The translations under genes were made by a program, and so were the position numbers. Of a stretch of 64,000 nucleotides of DNA, positions 1 to 10,286 are shown one piece after another. The DNA comes from Bretschneidera sinensis. Its lineage: Eukaryota; Streptophyta; Magnoliopsida; Brassicales; Akaniaceae. The stretch lies in the NCBI GenBank assembly GCA_023935145.1, contig CM043702.1, forward strand, positions 107,914,088-107,978,087. The letters run 5' to 3'. Every line of letters begins with the position of its first letter. Positions within the stretch are counted from its first letter, which is position 1. Under the pieces are notes generated by a model. It had not been told where the DNA came from and searched no databases. It worked only from the letters and a program-made list of their open reading frames with translations.

Positions 1-439
1 GGATAAAGATAGATTCTCTCACCAAGAAGGTTGACGCTCTTGCTATGGGCTAGTTCATTAATGTAGCCAATATATTCAATGTTGATAGCTGTTCCATCTT
101 TGCTAGTCCTATGCGTTTAGCACAAAATTGTCCATTTATCCGTCTTTTGCCGAGTATCCCATGGAACAAGTGAACGCTTTCAATGACTATCAAAAGCAAT
201 CAAATGGATCTTACTCCGAGACTTACAATCTAGGGTGGTGGAACCACCCTAATTTTTCATGGAAGCAGAACCAACCAATGAATCAGGGAGAAGCCCCTCA
301 TCATGCTCACAATCAATATCCTCCTAGATTTCCTCCACCAGTTCCAAGTCATGGTCGCTCAGCCCATCCAGCATCATCACTCGCTTACCAAGCTCCCACT
401 CAAGCGCCATCGCTGGTTTCACAGTCATTGGAGGACACC
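1..439 (+). pseudogene. Gag C-terminal fragment, Athila-like Ty3 element (R)
   Basis: This is the C-terminal part of an Athila-like nucleocapsid (Gag), which packages element RNA in cytoplasmic particles. The open stretch from 128 codes for residues including AEYPMEQVNAFNDY and NLGWWNHPNFSW; the latter matches the conserved NPGWRNHPNFSW block that follows the zinc knuckle in Athila-type Gag. The knuckle just upstream is degenerate: the expected CX2CX4HX4C has lost its second Cys (now Phe) and its His (now Arg), and a frameshift near 128 separates it from the rest. A Pro/Ala/His-rich tail follows. The frame stops where the LTR of element A begins at 440, so A probably inserted here. The 5-bp left flank of A is ACACC; the matching right copy is not visible because A is truncated. 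The fragment also runs off the window start. Confidence 0.75.
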
Positions 440-1706
440 TGTTGTTTAATATCTACCTAAATTAATAAGCAAATAATTGAATAGTTTTACTTGCAAGTGC
501 ACAAGGTCAACTTAGTAGTATAGTGTGCAAAATGAGAGATCATCTCCATAGGGATTGGTAAAGTTCGATTTAAAATTAAATTCGTAATGAAAAATGATAG
601 AAATAAGTATTGAGTTTGAATTGATAATGATAAAAATGTAGGGCTTTGATAACCACCACTAATCATATTTTCCCAATAAAACAATGTGCCAATGCTTTAG
701 TCATATTATAAATACCTAATGTTGTCAACCTAAGGGCATGGTGTATACTCCTTAAGCTAATGATTTTCCTAAGCAACGAGTTAGGCATGGTGTATACTCT
801 AACTTTTTTCTTTCTTAAAGGATTTAGCATGGTGTATACTAAGTTGTTCTTTAAGAGAGCATAATATCGATGAAAATCGACAAACACGCAAGACCTAAGG
901 CATGTTATATACTCCCAGTTTCTCATGTTGATTAACCTAAGAATCCGGCGTGGATTTCTTTTGTTACTATTGTCAGATCCTCGACTCGGTCATACAAATT
1001 GATCTAACTAACTAATCCATACCACATGCATATGTTGATCAGGCAAACACATATGAGGAAGTCAATAAAACATACATTAATCAAGTTAAGAATCATAACA
1101 CAGCTATCGCAAAGGCAACAATATTCATATATGGAAAAACATAATTAGGGCTTCAATCGAGCCCTACTAATAAGTTAGTTACACATGGTTCTGATGTTAA
1201 ACATCTTCATAAATAAAATAAAGGAAAGAAGAAACCCAAAAAATACTGGCTAGAAGAGTCGTCAATTCTTCTCTCCAAATCTCTTCTCCAAAAGCTAAAA
1301 CTAAAAAGATCATCCGGTTTCTGTGTTTTACAGGCCTATTTATAAGGTTTAAGGACATCTGGAAACCCTAACTCATAAAGCAAAACCCTAACCCTACTTT
1401 CCAAAATAGGTTCTGCCGTTTTACTGCGCGTGTGCGCTTGATCACACACTGGTGCGCTCGAGCCTTCTTCTTGTGTGCACGAGTGCTGGTGCGCTTGATC
1501 GCACACTTCTATGCTCGATTGCACTATGTGCAGCTTCCATTTTTTCTAGTTTTTGTTCTCCAAACCAGATAATGCTCCCTTTTCTTCAATATCCTAGGAA
1601 AACACAGAAAGCATAGAAAAGATATAAAATAGCATGAAATAACATAACTAGGAACTTAGCAAATGTAAATTAAGGGGCTTAAATATGAATATTTAAGCAC
1701 TTATCA
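440..1706 (-). repeat. 3' LTR of element A (LTR-I family)
   Basis: Its left end, TGTTG then ACTTGCAAGTGCACAAGG, is the reverse complement of the LTR end at 19090-19147. Its right end, GCACTTATCA, is the reverse complement of the LTR start TGATAGGTGC (A to G variant). A GC-rich block of GATCGAGCGC-type boxes lies at about 1425-1515. Length is about 1267 bp against 1338 bp for both LTRs of B, so it carries net deletions. Confidence 0.88.
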
Positions 1707-1718
1707 CACCCCAAACTT
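1707..1718 (-). promoter_or_regulatory. Polypurine tract of element A
   Basis: On the minus strand the LTR is directly preceded by AAGTTTGGGGTG. The same G-rich tract precedes LTR-I copies at 21738 and 29181. It would prime plus-strand DNA synthesis. Confidence 0.7.
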
Positions 1719-3116
1719 ACATATTGCTAGTCCTTTAGAACTACAAAACTAAAAACTAATTAAAAAACAAATAACACAAAGATAAATCCATCATTCATAG
1801 TATCCGAAAATTAGGTTGCACACAAAACCCATCTTTGCAATGAATAGGATTTTTAAAATCTAATTACTTACATGAGGCTGGCTAAGACATCACAAGTCTG
1901 ACTTAGTGTATGGTGAACTAACACATAAAAGATGAAGCTTTCAAATAACTCCAATGTGTAGTGTTTCGGTGTCTCAAGATTCACCGAATTTCTTATCAAG
2001 ATGAACAAAAATGGTATAGTTTTATTTCCTTCTTTTCTTTTATTATGAAATTTTTGCCATGTTTAGTTCCTTTAAGCTTTCTAATTGACCCATTAGGGAG
2101 TGTTTAGTCAATGACTCCCAAACCAGATGGTTTTAGGGCATTAAGTGTAAAGACACCCCTAAGAACTTACTAACTCGAGTAAAAAAGGCTACGAACTAAC
2201 TGGTCTTAATGCTACCAAGCAAAATTCCCACCTTTTGAATTGAACACTCACTACTTACTGAGGCAAGAGGTCCAATTGCTTACTGGAAAGTTTATTTAAT
2301 GATCATTATGAGCAAAATTCCCACATTTTGACATGAACATTCACTACTTACTGAGGTAAGAGATCCAATTACTCAGTGGAAAGTTTATTTAATGATCATT
2401 ATGAGCATTTTTTCTCTTTTTTGTGCAATAATTTTTTTTTCTACTTTTCTATGCCAAAGTATTCATCTAACAAGTCATCCAGTTACAGTTAAGCCATGGA
2501 AACATACATATTAAAATTACATGTCATACCTCACACGATTATGTGCTAATGTGTTTGTGTCAGATTAGGTCAAACTTGTGAATTCTTAAATACCTAAAGT
2601 AAGTAACTAAATTTTAAAACTCCATTATCGGATCATGTGTTCAGAATTTTAACTCACTAATGAAATCGTATCACAATATTTGTTTAGATCAACAAAAATT
2701 TTGTAATAAAATGAACATGCATTTATCTTTTTAAAAAAAAATTTGGGATAAAGTGTGTATGAATGTGTCTCCCGTACCCCCAAACTTAAACTACATATTG
2801 TCCCCAATGTGTGAATAACATGGAAAGATCTGACCTGGGAGATGAAGAACTAGCTGGCTGGCATGGCTCATAGAACACCCCCAAACTTGAACTGATGCGC
2901 ACATTGTCCCAGAAAAAGAAAAACGAAAGTAATACTGGAAAACAAAAGATATTAAAAGTAAACAGTAATGAGAGAAACAAAACGTCAACATAAAGTTAAA
3001 AACTAACAAGAAATGTAAAAAATAATAAAAACAAAAGGATATGCTATGGGGTGCCTCCCATGAGCGCTAAGTTTTATGTTTCAGCCAGACGGTGCACCAG
3101 TCTCACTGCTAGTCTC
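1719..3116 (-). other. 3' untranslated region of element A
   Basis: This non-coding stretch between the third ORF and the 3' LTR is recognisable in A, in the middle of B (20330-21727) and at the right of B (27735-29170). It begins, on the minus strand, with the block around 3050-3100 containing CTTAGCGCTCATGGGAGGCA and includes two G-rich TTTGGGGGT tracts near 2775-2885. No ORF here has family support; the short ORFs at 2786-3009 lie across these tracts and are treated as chance. Confidence 0.7.
2220..2406 (-). repeat. Tandem duplication (about 93 bp x 2) in the 3' UTR of A
   Basis: Two adjacent copies (about 2220-2313 and 2314-2406) share CACTACTTACTGAGG and AAAGTTTATTTAATGATCAT. The same duplication, on the other strand, is present in both 3' UTR copies of element B (21000-21185 and 28441-28625). 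Confidence 0.75.
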
Positions 3117-3715
3117 TAGGTGGTGCTGAAGACTTCAGCCAGACAGTCTAGAATGGCTTGTAGCATCTCTTCTTGCCTCGCAAAGCATGCCTCCAACCCA
3201 TCTATGCATTGATGAACCAGGCAAGTAGCCTCCTGATCCTCTCGTCAAATATCAGCTATCTCATACCAGAAGGAAGACATATCCTCAAGGATATGCTGAT
3301 ACTTTATGGGTCCCATGTCAGCATAGTCCTCCTCCCAAGATTGGCTAGCTACAAGGTCCTCTGCCTCCATAGGATCATCCACTACCCTCTCAGTAACAGG
3401 TGCAAGCCCCCGGAGTCCTCTGGGCATATGTGAATAGCTCTGGGTCCACTAACTCTTGCCAAAGAATGGGTGCTCTCTGACTGGTCCATTAATGGAGGAG
3501 CCCTTAATCCCCTTCTTCTTGAAAATGTAACTAAGGAGGAATGGGAACGGAAGCCCCCATGCATTAGCAGTGGTGACCTAGCGTGCATGGACGTGGTCTC
3601 AAAACTTATGAATCTGGCACCAAATGATAGCAGGGATGGAGTACCAGTGGCCTCTGTGAAATACATATAGTGCTTGGAGGAAGTGGTTACACCTCTGAGT
3701 CTTGTGTCCCAATGG
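3117..3715 (-). pseudogene. Third ORF of element A, C-terminal part
   Basis: This is the downstream half of the ORF that follows integrase in this Athila-like family, split from its N-terminal half by the solo LTR at 3721-5023. Across minus-strand frames it keeps blocks equivalent to those of B's third ORF (WGLPFPFLLSYI-like and an acidic region) and ends in a short tail resembling LEAQFARQEPMLQ before a stop at about 3117. Frame changes are needed to follow it. Its function is unknown. It sits where some Ty3 elements carry an envelope-like ORF, but I see no signal peptide or membrane anchor. It also resembles proteins annotated as putative plant transposon protein. Confidence 0.6.
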
Positions 3716-3760
3716 GCACATGATTATGCCCAAAATATAACGCGGTTATTTTAGTACTGC

Positions 3761-3894
3761 TCCAATCTACAAGAGTGAGCGCCTAGGTGCCCATCTATGA
3801 GCACCACGCCTCTCCAATCTGCAAGAGTGAGTGCCTAGGCGCCCAAAAATGAGCACCTTGCCTTCCATAACACTTCAATCTCGAACATAACCAG
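3761..3894 (+). repeat. Left arm of a 134-bp inverted repeat inside the solo LTR
   Basis: Read in reverse complement, this arm (starting CTGGTTATGTTCGAGATTGA) matches 4401-4535 almost base for base. It replaces the sequence normally found near the LTR-II end, where J reads GCTTTGGGGTGTCGATT. Confidence 0.85.
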
Positions 3895-4400
3895 TGCTTA
3901 TGTGCAGGTAAGGCAGTGTAAATCTTTTAACTTTAATACTAACGATAAAACTTAATCAAAGAGTAAATCATAGATAATGTTTAAAAAATAAATCCATACA
4001 AATGAATCAAGAACAAAAAATAAGGAACAACAAATCCCTAAGGATTCATCCCTTTCCCTTACTTGATGATTAGTTTGCCATGGAGCTCAAGGTGGATGAA
4101 CAATATGGATGCTCTCCCTTTGATTTCCAAGCCATGGAGCTCAAGGTGAAAGAACAATATGGATGCTCTCCCCTTGATTTTCAGCCTTGAAGAAACTTGG
4201 AAATATTTTGGATTTGGATCCCTTGGATCCCCCTTTGAGATGCTCTCGCCTTTGAAGATGCTGGCTGCACATCCTTTAAGGATATATTTATAGAGCACAA
4301 GGTTGAGGGGCATTTTGGGCTGGAAAATATTATGTGGCAGCCCTAATTGGGTCAAAGAAATGAGTGGGAACCTAGGCACTTCCTTACCTACACCTAGACG

Positions 4401-4535
4401 CTGGTTATGTTTGAGATTGAAGTGTTCTGGAAGGCGTGGTGCTCATTTTTGGGCGCCTAGGCGCTCACTCTTGCAGATTGGAGAGGCGTGGTGCTCATAG
4501 ATGGGCACCTAGGCACTCACTCTTGCAGATTTGAG
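4401..4535 (+). repeat. Right arm of the inverted repeat, part of a tandem GC-rich block
   Basis: It is the partner of 3761-3894, about 506 bp away. Within and after it lie roughly three tandem units of about 53 bp (4429-4480, 4481-4532, 4549-4597) carrying GGTGCTCAT, GGGCGCCTAGGCGC and CACTCTTGC. Confidence 0.82.
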
Positions 4536-4609
4536 AAGTGAAGTCCTTGGAAGGTATGGTGCTCATTTTTGGGTGCCTAGACGCCCACTCTTGCTACCCT
4601 TGGTCAGCT

Positions 4610-4815
4610 TGTGCACACAGTCTTGCTGCCCTTCACCAGCTTGTATCCAGAAGTGCACACACTAGTGTGCCTACCTTTACCTTGCTCTAAAGTGATGCAC
4701 ACACTCGTGTGCAGTCATTTAACTTGCTGTATTTTATTAATTCAACCTTGGTTTAGACTTTAACCATCTTTGAATCATGTTTAGACATGTCTAAACCTTG
4801 AAAAAATACCAACAC
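4610..4815 (+). repeat. Ty1/copia LTR-III end embedded in LTR-II
   Basis: The stretch includes ACACTAGTGTGCCTACC, AAAGTGATGCACACAC, GGTTTAGACTTTAACCATC and a terminal ATACCAACA. It matches the copia L LTRs at 47110-47291 and 51955-52119 up to the CCAACA terminus. LTR-II sequence resumes directly after it. Confidence 0.8.
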
Positions 4816-5023
4816 CAACATGCAAGAACTTTTGGCGCTTTAAACATAGATCGCTTTATCATCTCTTTTGGACTTAAAGCACCTGAAAATGCATCAAATT
4901 AAGTCAATGATTTATGAATATCACTTTAGAGTTATTAACATGTAAAAGTGCGATTACGACCGAGATCAACCCTAAAATGCTAACAATTAAGTATTGTTTA
5001 GATGCATTATATGACTCTCATCA

Positions 5024-5544
5024 GCACACATTACGCTGAAGAATGGAATCCACAAGCCAAAGTTGTGGAGACAACTGGGACCGGCTCCCAGCATTGTTGT
5101 GCCGATCAGCATACTACCCAGCACACATGTCCTCAATGATGGTGGATAAAGAAAAGGACTCCGGCTGCTCATCCATCTGGGCATCCTCGGGGGGCATTCA
5201 TCATTGCATCGGAGGACTATAGCAATATACGATGAGCTCAAGTCAAAGTACTTGCCTTGAACAGAGGAGGATAAGATGCCCGGCCTACTGCAATCAAAGA
5301 AGAGATTCTCATAGAACTGAACCACGAATTTAGTGTAGGCAGTAGAGTTAACAAGCTTGAACATCCTCTTCAAACCAGAGTGTTTGAATTGCTGGACGGC
5401 CCATTGAGTGGCTTCAGAGTGTTTGAAATCACCGTCTATGTTGAATATGGTTTCAAATAAGATCTCCCGTTGCTCAAAAGTAGGCCGAGATGATTGTGCT
5501 CGGCTTCCCAAAGCACGGGATGTGGAGGCAATATGCTTAGGCAT
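5024..5544 (-). pseudogene. Third ORF of element A, N-terminal part
   Basis: An open frame of about 173 codons starts at an ATG at 5544 (MPKHIASTSR) and is cut by the solo LTR at 5023. It aligns with B's third ORF from 26611: shared blocks include SSRPTFEQRE, FKHSEATQWAV, VVQFYENLFFDC and RPGILSSSVQGK. A frame change near 5180 leaves residues around CPPRMPRW in a shifted frame. The product is a soluble-looking protein of unknown function placed after integrase. The ATG is supported by alignment with the B copy. Confidence 0.65.
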
Positions 5545-6498
5545 CCTGAAAAAAATTCTGTAGATTGTGCGCTTGATTTCAGTAATGTGCGATTGATCGC
5601 ACTCTGCCTCTGTGCTCGATCACACTACTCTCTGCGCTTGATCATCGTGAGTCAGGATTTTTATTGAACAAGTGGTGTGCGACCTGTAAACCAATTGATG
5701 GCTAACACTCCAAAAAAGGTTTCGACCTCCTACAAAACCACTAGAAACAACCAAAGAAAAAACAGTATATATGAATTTAATTCTTAAAAACAACAATTAA
5801 TTCGAAAATAACCAAAAATGGGAGAATTTAGAGAGTGACCATGTGTGGGAGTGAAGGGTAAAATGGGCATAAGGTAATACCTGGTGCGGTAAATGGGTGT
5901 GAACGGCGGTGTAGGGAGTTTGGATGGTGGGGTGTGGTGGTAATGTTGTGAGTGCAGTGGGCGAGTGTGGTGTGGTCCAAAAAATGGGTGCGATGGAAGT
6001 GCAGTACAGGAGAGTGAGAGTGTGCAGAGAGTGAGAGGGAATGTGAGACACAAAATGAAATGAAATGAAATAGGCATGTGACTCTCTGTCCAGAAATGAG
6101 CTCGATCGCACTATGAAGTGCGCTTGATCGCACTTATGCGCAGGTGTGTGCGTTTGGATGCGCTCGCATGCCATTGAGCGCATGGAAAGTTTGTGTTTGA
6201 TAGCACTGTGGAGTGCACTCGATCGCAAAGATAGAAGGCACTGTACCACTAAACCAGCTAAGGAAAGGACGAAAAAAGTTAAAAATAATGAAGAACAATA
6301 AAAAAAATAAAAATGTACCCTACTCAGTGGCCTCAGTACCACTGAACTCAATAGAGGTGCTTGAGCTACAGGTTTATCAAAGTCTGAACTGCTCAAACAC
6401 TCTGTATAGTAGCTTCAGTGCTACTCTCTTGGAAGGGAACACTTAAAGTCCACCTCATGTGGCTCAAGTGCTATTGGTTGTGCGGCATACTGGACAGA
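5545..6498 (-). other. Spacer between integrase and third ORF of A
   Basis: It is non-coding by comparison with B (25769-26610). It holds GATCGAGCGC-type boxes at about 5565-5650 and 6098-6240 and a low-complexity block (5800-6070) that reads CTCACTC/CACAC on the minus strand. The low-complexity block gives rise to overlapping minus ORFs of up to 199 codons (5797-6396) with no family resemblance. Confidence 0.6.
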
Positions 6499-7329
6499 CT
6501 AGAGTGCCAAATCTTCATCTCTTTGTAGCAATTTGATTTCAAGGTATGGCTTGACTCTGTGTCCATTTACCGTGGATGTTCGAATGCTGTCAAAACCATG
6601 AACCTCCAAAGCACCATGGGCAAAGACTTTGGTGACCACATAAGGACCAGACCATCCGAGCTTGAGCTTGCCTGGGAACAATCTTAATTGGGAATTGTAG
6701 TTCAACACCTTCTGTCCCACATGAAACTCCTTCCTAATGAGCTGTTTATCATGATAAGATTTGGTCCTTTCCTTGTAGAGCTTGGTGTTCTCATATGCAT
6801 CATACCTTAATTCTTCCAGCTCATTCAAATGCAGCTTTCTCTTATCACTTACTTGTTTCATGTCAAAATTGAACTGCTTGATAACCCAATATGCTCGATG
6901 CTCTAACTCCACCGGTAGATGGCATGCTTTCCCAAAGACCAATCGATATGGAGACATGCCAATTGGTGTCTTGTAAGCTATCCTATATGCCCATAAGGCA
7001 TCATTCAAGTGTAAAGACCAATCATTCCGATTAGGATTCAGGGTTCTCTTCAGGATGCCTTTGATCTCTCGGTTACTTATCTCCACTTGGCCACTAGTTT
7101 GAGGATGATACGAAGTGTTGACTTTATGGGTGATCCCATATTTCTTGATCAGGGCAGCAAAAGATTGATTATGGAAGTGGTTGCCTCCATCACTGATCCA
7201 TCACTGATTATTGCTCTTGGAGTCCCAAACCGAGTAAAGATGTTATCCTATAGAAACTTTACAACCACTTTGTGATCATTAGTCTTTGAGGGGACAGCCT
7301 CGACCCATTTGGACACATAATCTACACCC
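6499..7329 (-). pseudogene. Integrase fragment of element A
   Basis: Integrase joins element cDNA to chromosomal DNA. This fragment keeps the end of the catalytic core and the C-terminal domain. The open part (7086-6499) contains SNREIKGIL with the catalytic Glu, [33 protein letters not shown] and the C-terminal [13 protein letters not shown] (GPY/F) block, ending RDEDLAL. Upstream to 7329 the sequence still encodes VSKWVEAV and IISDG (second catalytic Asp). It is broken by a stop and by an 11-bp tandem duplication (CCATCACTGAT, about 7188-7210). The zinc-binding domain and first Asp are missing because the element ends here. Confidence 0.88.
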
Positions 7330-9059
7330 TAAAATAATCCGGGTGTTTGGATTAATGGTTAGTGGTAAGATGGATGTTAAGAGTCAATAACGATTTTAAG
7401 ATTGATGTTTGGATTACTTTTTGACTTAGGTGAAATTTAATGATTCTATGTGTCGTATGTTATGTGCAATTTTTGAGACAAAAAGTGAATTACTCTTGGT
7501 TCAACACTAATATTGCTTTACATTGTTTTTAACTCCTACCATAGAATTCATCTCTTATTTTCCCTTCAATTGCTAGGGATAAGCTAGTTGGGGGTTGTGA
7601 TGAGAGTCGTAAAATGCATCTTAACAGTACTTAATTGTTATCATTTTAGGGTTGATCTAGGTTTTAATTGCACTTTTATACGTTAACAACTCTAAAGTAT
7701 CATTCTTGGATCATTGATCTATTTCGGTGCATTTTTAGGTACTTTAAGCTCAAAAGAGGAGGAAAAGTTATCATTGCTTGAAGCACAAAGACTCGAGGCA
7801 TACTGGAGTGAAAGAATGATTCCGAAATGACAAGATGGAGGGCTTAAAAGAGCAACAGCTACTGCCCGCACTGGAAAGGAGTTTCACTAAATTGCCAGAA
7901 ATGCCCTTACAGATCAATCATCTTTAAAAATTAAACTGTATTGATACAAGAAGAACCAGGAGATTAACCATATATGCTTAGAAAGATCCGGAAGTCTATT
8001 TTCTGGAAAATTTAATGGTTCATCAAAAGGATTTTTCTACAGAAAGTTATGGCAGCTTAAGTAGACAAAGGTCAGGCTGTGCGGGCTGTGCGGGATTTCA
8101 GCGTGCTTTTGGGCTTAAATCCCACATCCCACATTGGTTGGAAAACACATTTCTATATCCGACATCCCACATCAGATGGGAAACACATTCTACTCTTGGT
8201 ATTTTCCTATATAAGGCATATTGCACTTCAGCTTTGAGAGAATCAATCGGGGATGAATCCAGAGGGCCTTTAGGAGCAATCCAGAGGGCCTTTAGGAGGA
8301 ACCCGAAGTTTAAAGTTTGAAGGTCGGGAGAGATGATCGTTGGGAGGCCGGAGGCAACTCGAGGACGCATGAGCCCCATGGCCGGCTAGTCTCCAAGCAA
8401 GGCGAAGGGATGAATCCCTAGGTGTAGTTGTTCTTATTTTCCTTTATTTGATTCGGTCGTAGTTGGAATTATTTTCATTAAATATTGTTATGTTTTATTC
8501 TTAATTTAATTAGTAGATTTATTACAACTCAGGTGGTTGCATGCTTCTTTTCCATATAAGTTCAGTAAGGCTTTTCTTATGTGTACCTGTTTGGGTGTGA
8601 TTGAGTCCGGTAGATCTCTTTTATAGATTTTGTCTATTGCTGTGGTATCGTCATTTTAGATATATTGTTGTCTCTTGATAATTTATAAGTTAGGTCATGT
8701 GTATTAGAAAATAAAGAATAATTCATAGCGATTACATTAGGATTTATAAATGCGCTTTAATTGAATATTTTTCGATTGTTTGTTTGGGATGTTAAACTTG
8801 CAATCGAGATAAAAACAACTGAATCAAGTTAGGATTAGAGCAACGAACCTAGAGAGGATTCTCGGAACCTTGTTGTTATTTTTATTTTAAACTTATTTAC
8901 AAAATTACCCTTTCCTCAAAACAACTCAGATTTTATCCTTTTAATCTTTTATCGTTTGTGTTGAGGTTTACACCTTCTGTTGTAGTTAACTTGTTTCCCT
9001 GTGGAATCGACACCACAAAACTGTACTACAATAACCGCGTTATGTTTTGGGCGTAATCA
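7330..9059 (+). mobile_element. Element N: 3' end of an LTR-II retrotransposon
   Basis: It starts abruptly at 7330 with sequence matching C at about 33121 (CCGGGTGTT then GGATTAATGG) and runs through 268 bp of 3' UTR into a complete LTR. No coding region remains. It sits between A's broken integrase (minus strand) and E's integrase (plus strand), so its left side is a deletion or rearrangement breakpoint. Confidence 0.82.
7598..9059 (+). repeat. 3' LTR of element N (LTR-II, 1462 bp)
   Basis: It begins TGATGAGAGTCGTAAAATGC and ends TTTGGGCGTAATCA, and is preceded by the purine tract TTGGGGGTTG (7588-7597). Alignment with C's LTRs (15441 and 33391) is close throughout, including the paired GAGGGCCTTTAGGAG block near 8260-8300. 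Confidence 0.9.
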
Positions 9060-9311
9060 ATTCTTATGAGAACTCTAGAATCTATAAGGCGAAGATGAAA
9101 GTGTTTCATGATAAAAAATATTTTGAGGAAAACATTCAAGTCTAATGATCGGGTGTTCTTATGTGATTCTAGACTCCATAAGCATCCCGAAAAACTACGA
9201 TCGAGGTGGAACAATCCTTTTGTAGTAAAGAATGCTTTCGAAATTGGGGCGGTGGAAATAGAGGATACTAGGAATGGTCGGACTTTTAAAGTCAGCGCCT
9301 TAAGATCTTAA
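9060..9311 (+). pseudogene. Integrase C-terminus of element E
   Basis: The sequence keeps SYENSRIYKAK-like residues, a frame break near 9108, then VFLCDSRLHKHPEKLRSRW followed by the GPF-like block NNPFVVKNAFEIGAVEI. It matches the Ty3 integrase C-terminal domain (compare [13 protein letters not shown] in B at 25590). The two differ enough to mark E as a separate lineage from B. The catalytic core is absent. Confidence 0.8.
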
Positions 9312-10145
9312 TTGATAGGCAAGATTCGAAAGTGGAAGACATTCCGCTTATGGATCCAGTCTATTCACCCTAACTACACCACACAGGTACATTTTCATTT
9401 TTTTTTTCGATTTGTTTGTTTTGTTTTTAATAAAGCTCTATTCAATTTCAATTGTTAGTTTTTCTTTTATTTTAATATGATTTTTAAGAATTATTTTTTT
9501 TATATATGTTATTATTTATTTGACTAATTTTATCTTATTTTTCTTTTTCTTTTGGCAACAAACAAGTTTTTTTTTGTAGAAACGAGCCCAACAAGACAAC
9601 CCATTCACCTAGGCCCAGCACTGTGTGACAGTGTGCATGCACAGCGCCTAGGCCCAGCCCACAACGCACCTCGCCCACCAGGATGTGCACCAGCCCCCAG
9701 TGCGCCTCGGCCCAACAATTGCGCGCCTCGCCCCATAGTGCCTGGCCCAGAACGTCCACAAGCCACGCCGTGCCTCAGTACTGTGCACGCTGTAGCACAT
9801 AGAAAGGCCACACACACACACTCCAGCTCAAGCCGCAGCTTGACCTGTTCTGCCACTCGAGATCTGGCCCTTTTAAACCCTAAATTCTGCCTTTCTTCTT
9901 CATTTCTCTTTTACAAAAAAAGCCAGCACATTCATTTCTCTCTCATCCTCCAAACCCTCACTTTCCCACTCACTTTTACTCAAAATTTCTTGATTCTAAC
10001 ATCATTTCTTGTAGGATTTTGCACTAATATTGTAGATTTTGTTGAAAATTTCTCCAAAAAAGCTTGGTGCTAAGAAGATTTTGGGTTCATCAAGAAAACT
10101 TCAAGTTGGTGGGTAGTCTTTCTTCTCTCCAACTTTGGGCATCAA
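9312..10145 (+). other. Spacer of element E after integrase
   Basis: There is a T-rich stretch (about 9400-9580) followed by a C/A-rich block (9590-9870) and a pyrimidine-rich block (9885-9985). Open frames of 74-173 codons here (9552-10073 plus; 9535-9856 minus) come from biased composition, are not conserved in the A or B spacers, and are not called. Confidence 0.5.
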
Positions 10146-10286
10146 ATGTACCAATACCTTGCCTCCTCTACTGGTTGTGACATGGATCACTTTCCCACTT
10201 TGCCACCCTATCTGGGTTCATCTTTTGATCCAACTCCTGAGGATGGTGAAGAGAATGAAGAAGAGGATGATGACATAGAGGATTAA
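10146..10286 (+). pseudogene. Acidic 46-codon ORF, possible tail of E's third ORF
   Basis: An ATG at 10146 opens a frame ending at the TAA at 10284-10286. The peptide has a hydrophobic start (MYQYLASST), a Pro/Leu middle and a very acidic end (EDGEENEEEDDDIED). Its position, between the spacer and the 3' UTR, is that of the end of the third ORF in A and B. I infer it is what remains after most of that ORF was deleted; no direct sequence match confirms this. Confidence 0.35.

Larger units (their letters stand above)
3721..5023 (-). repeat. Solo LTR-II with 5-bp target duplication GCACA
   Basis: The left end TGATTATGCCCAAA is the reverse complement of the LTR-II end (TTTGGGCGTAATCA) and the right end GACTCTCATCA is the reverse complement of the start TGATGAGAGTC. 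Both flanks are GCACA (3716-3720 and 5024-5028). No internal region is attached, so this is a solo LTR left by LTR-LTR recombination. It interrupts the third ORF of A. Its interior is unusual: a copia LTR end and a long inverted repeat are embedded in it. Confidence 0.92.
440..7329 (-). mobile_element. Element A: 5'-truncated Athila-like LTR-I retrotransposon
   Basis: Read on the minus strand from right to left, the order is integrase (7329-6499), a spacer (6498-5545), a third ORF (5544-3117, interrupted by a solo LTR), a 3' untranslated region, a purine tract and the 3' LTR (1706-440). This order and the sequence of each part match element B at 24900-30518. The 5' LTR, gag, protease, RT and RNase H are absent. 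The element breaks off inside the integrase at about 7329, where a plus-strand fragment of an unrelated LTR-II element begins. Confidence 0.85.

Noticed and set aside
5797..6396. 199-codon minus-strand ORF
   Set aside because: It runs through a low-complexity CTCACTC-rich spacer; the equivalent spacer in B has different ORFs and no shared protein.
9535..10073. Overlapping Pro/Ala-rich ORFs in E's spacer
   Set aside because: Composition-driven, on both strands at once, not conserved in A, B or C.
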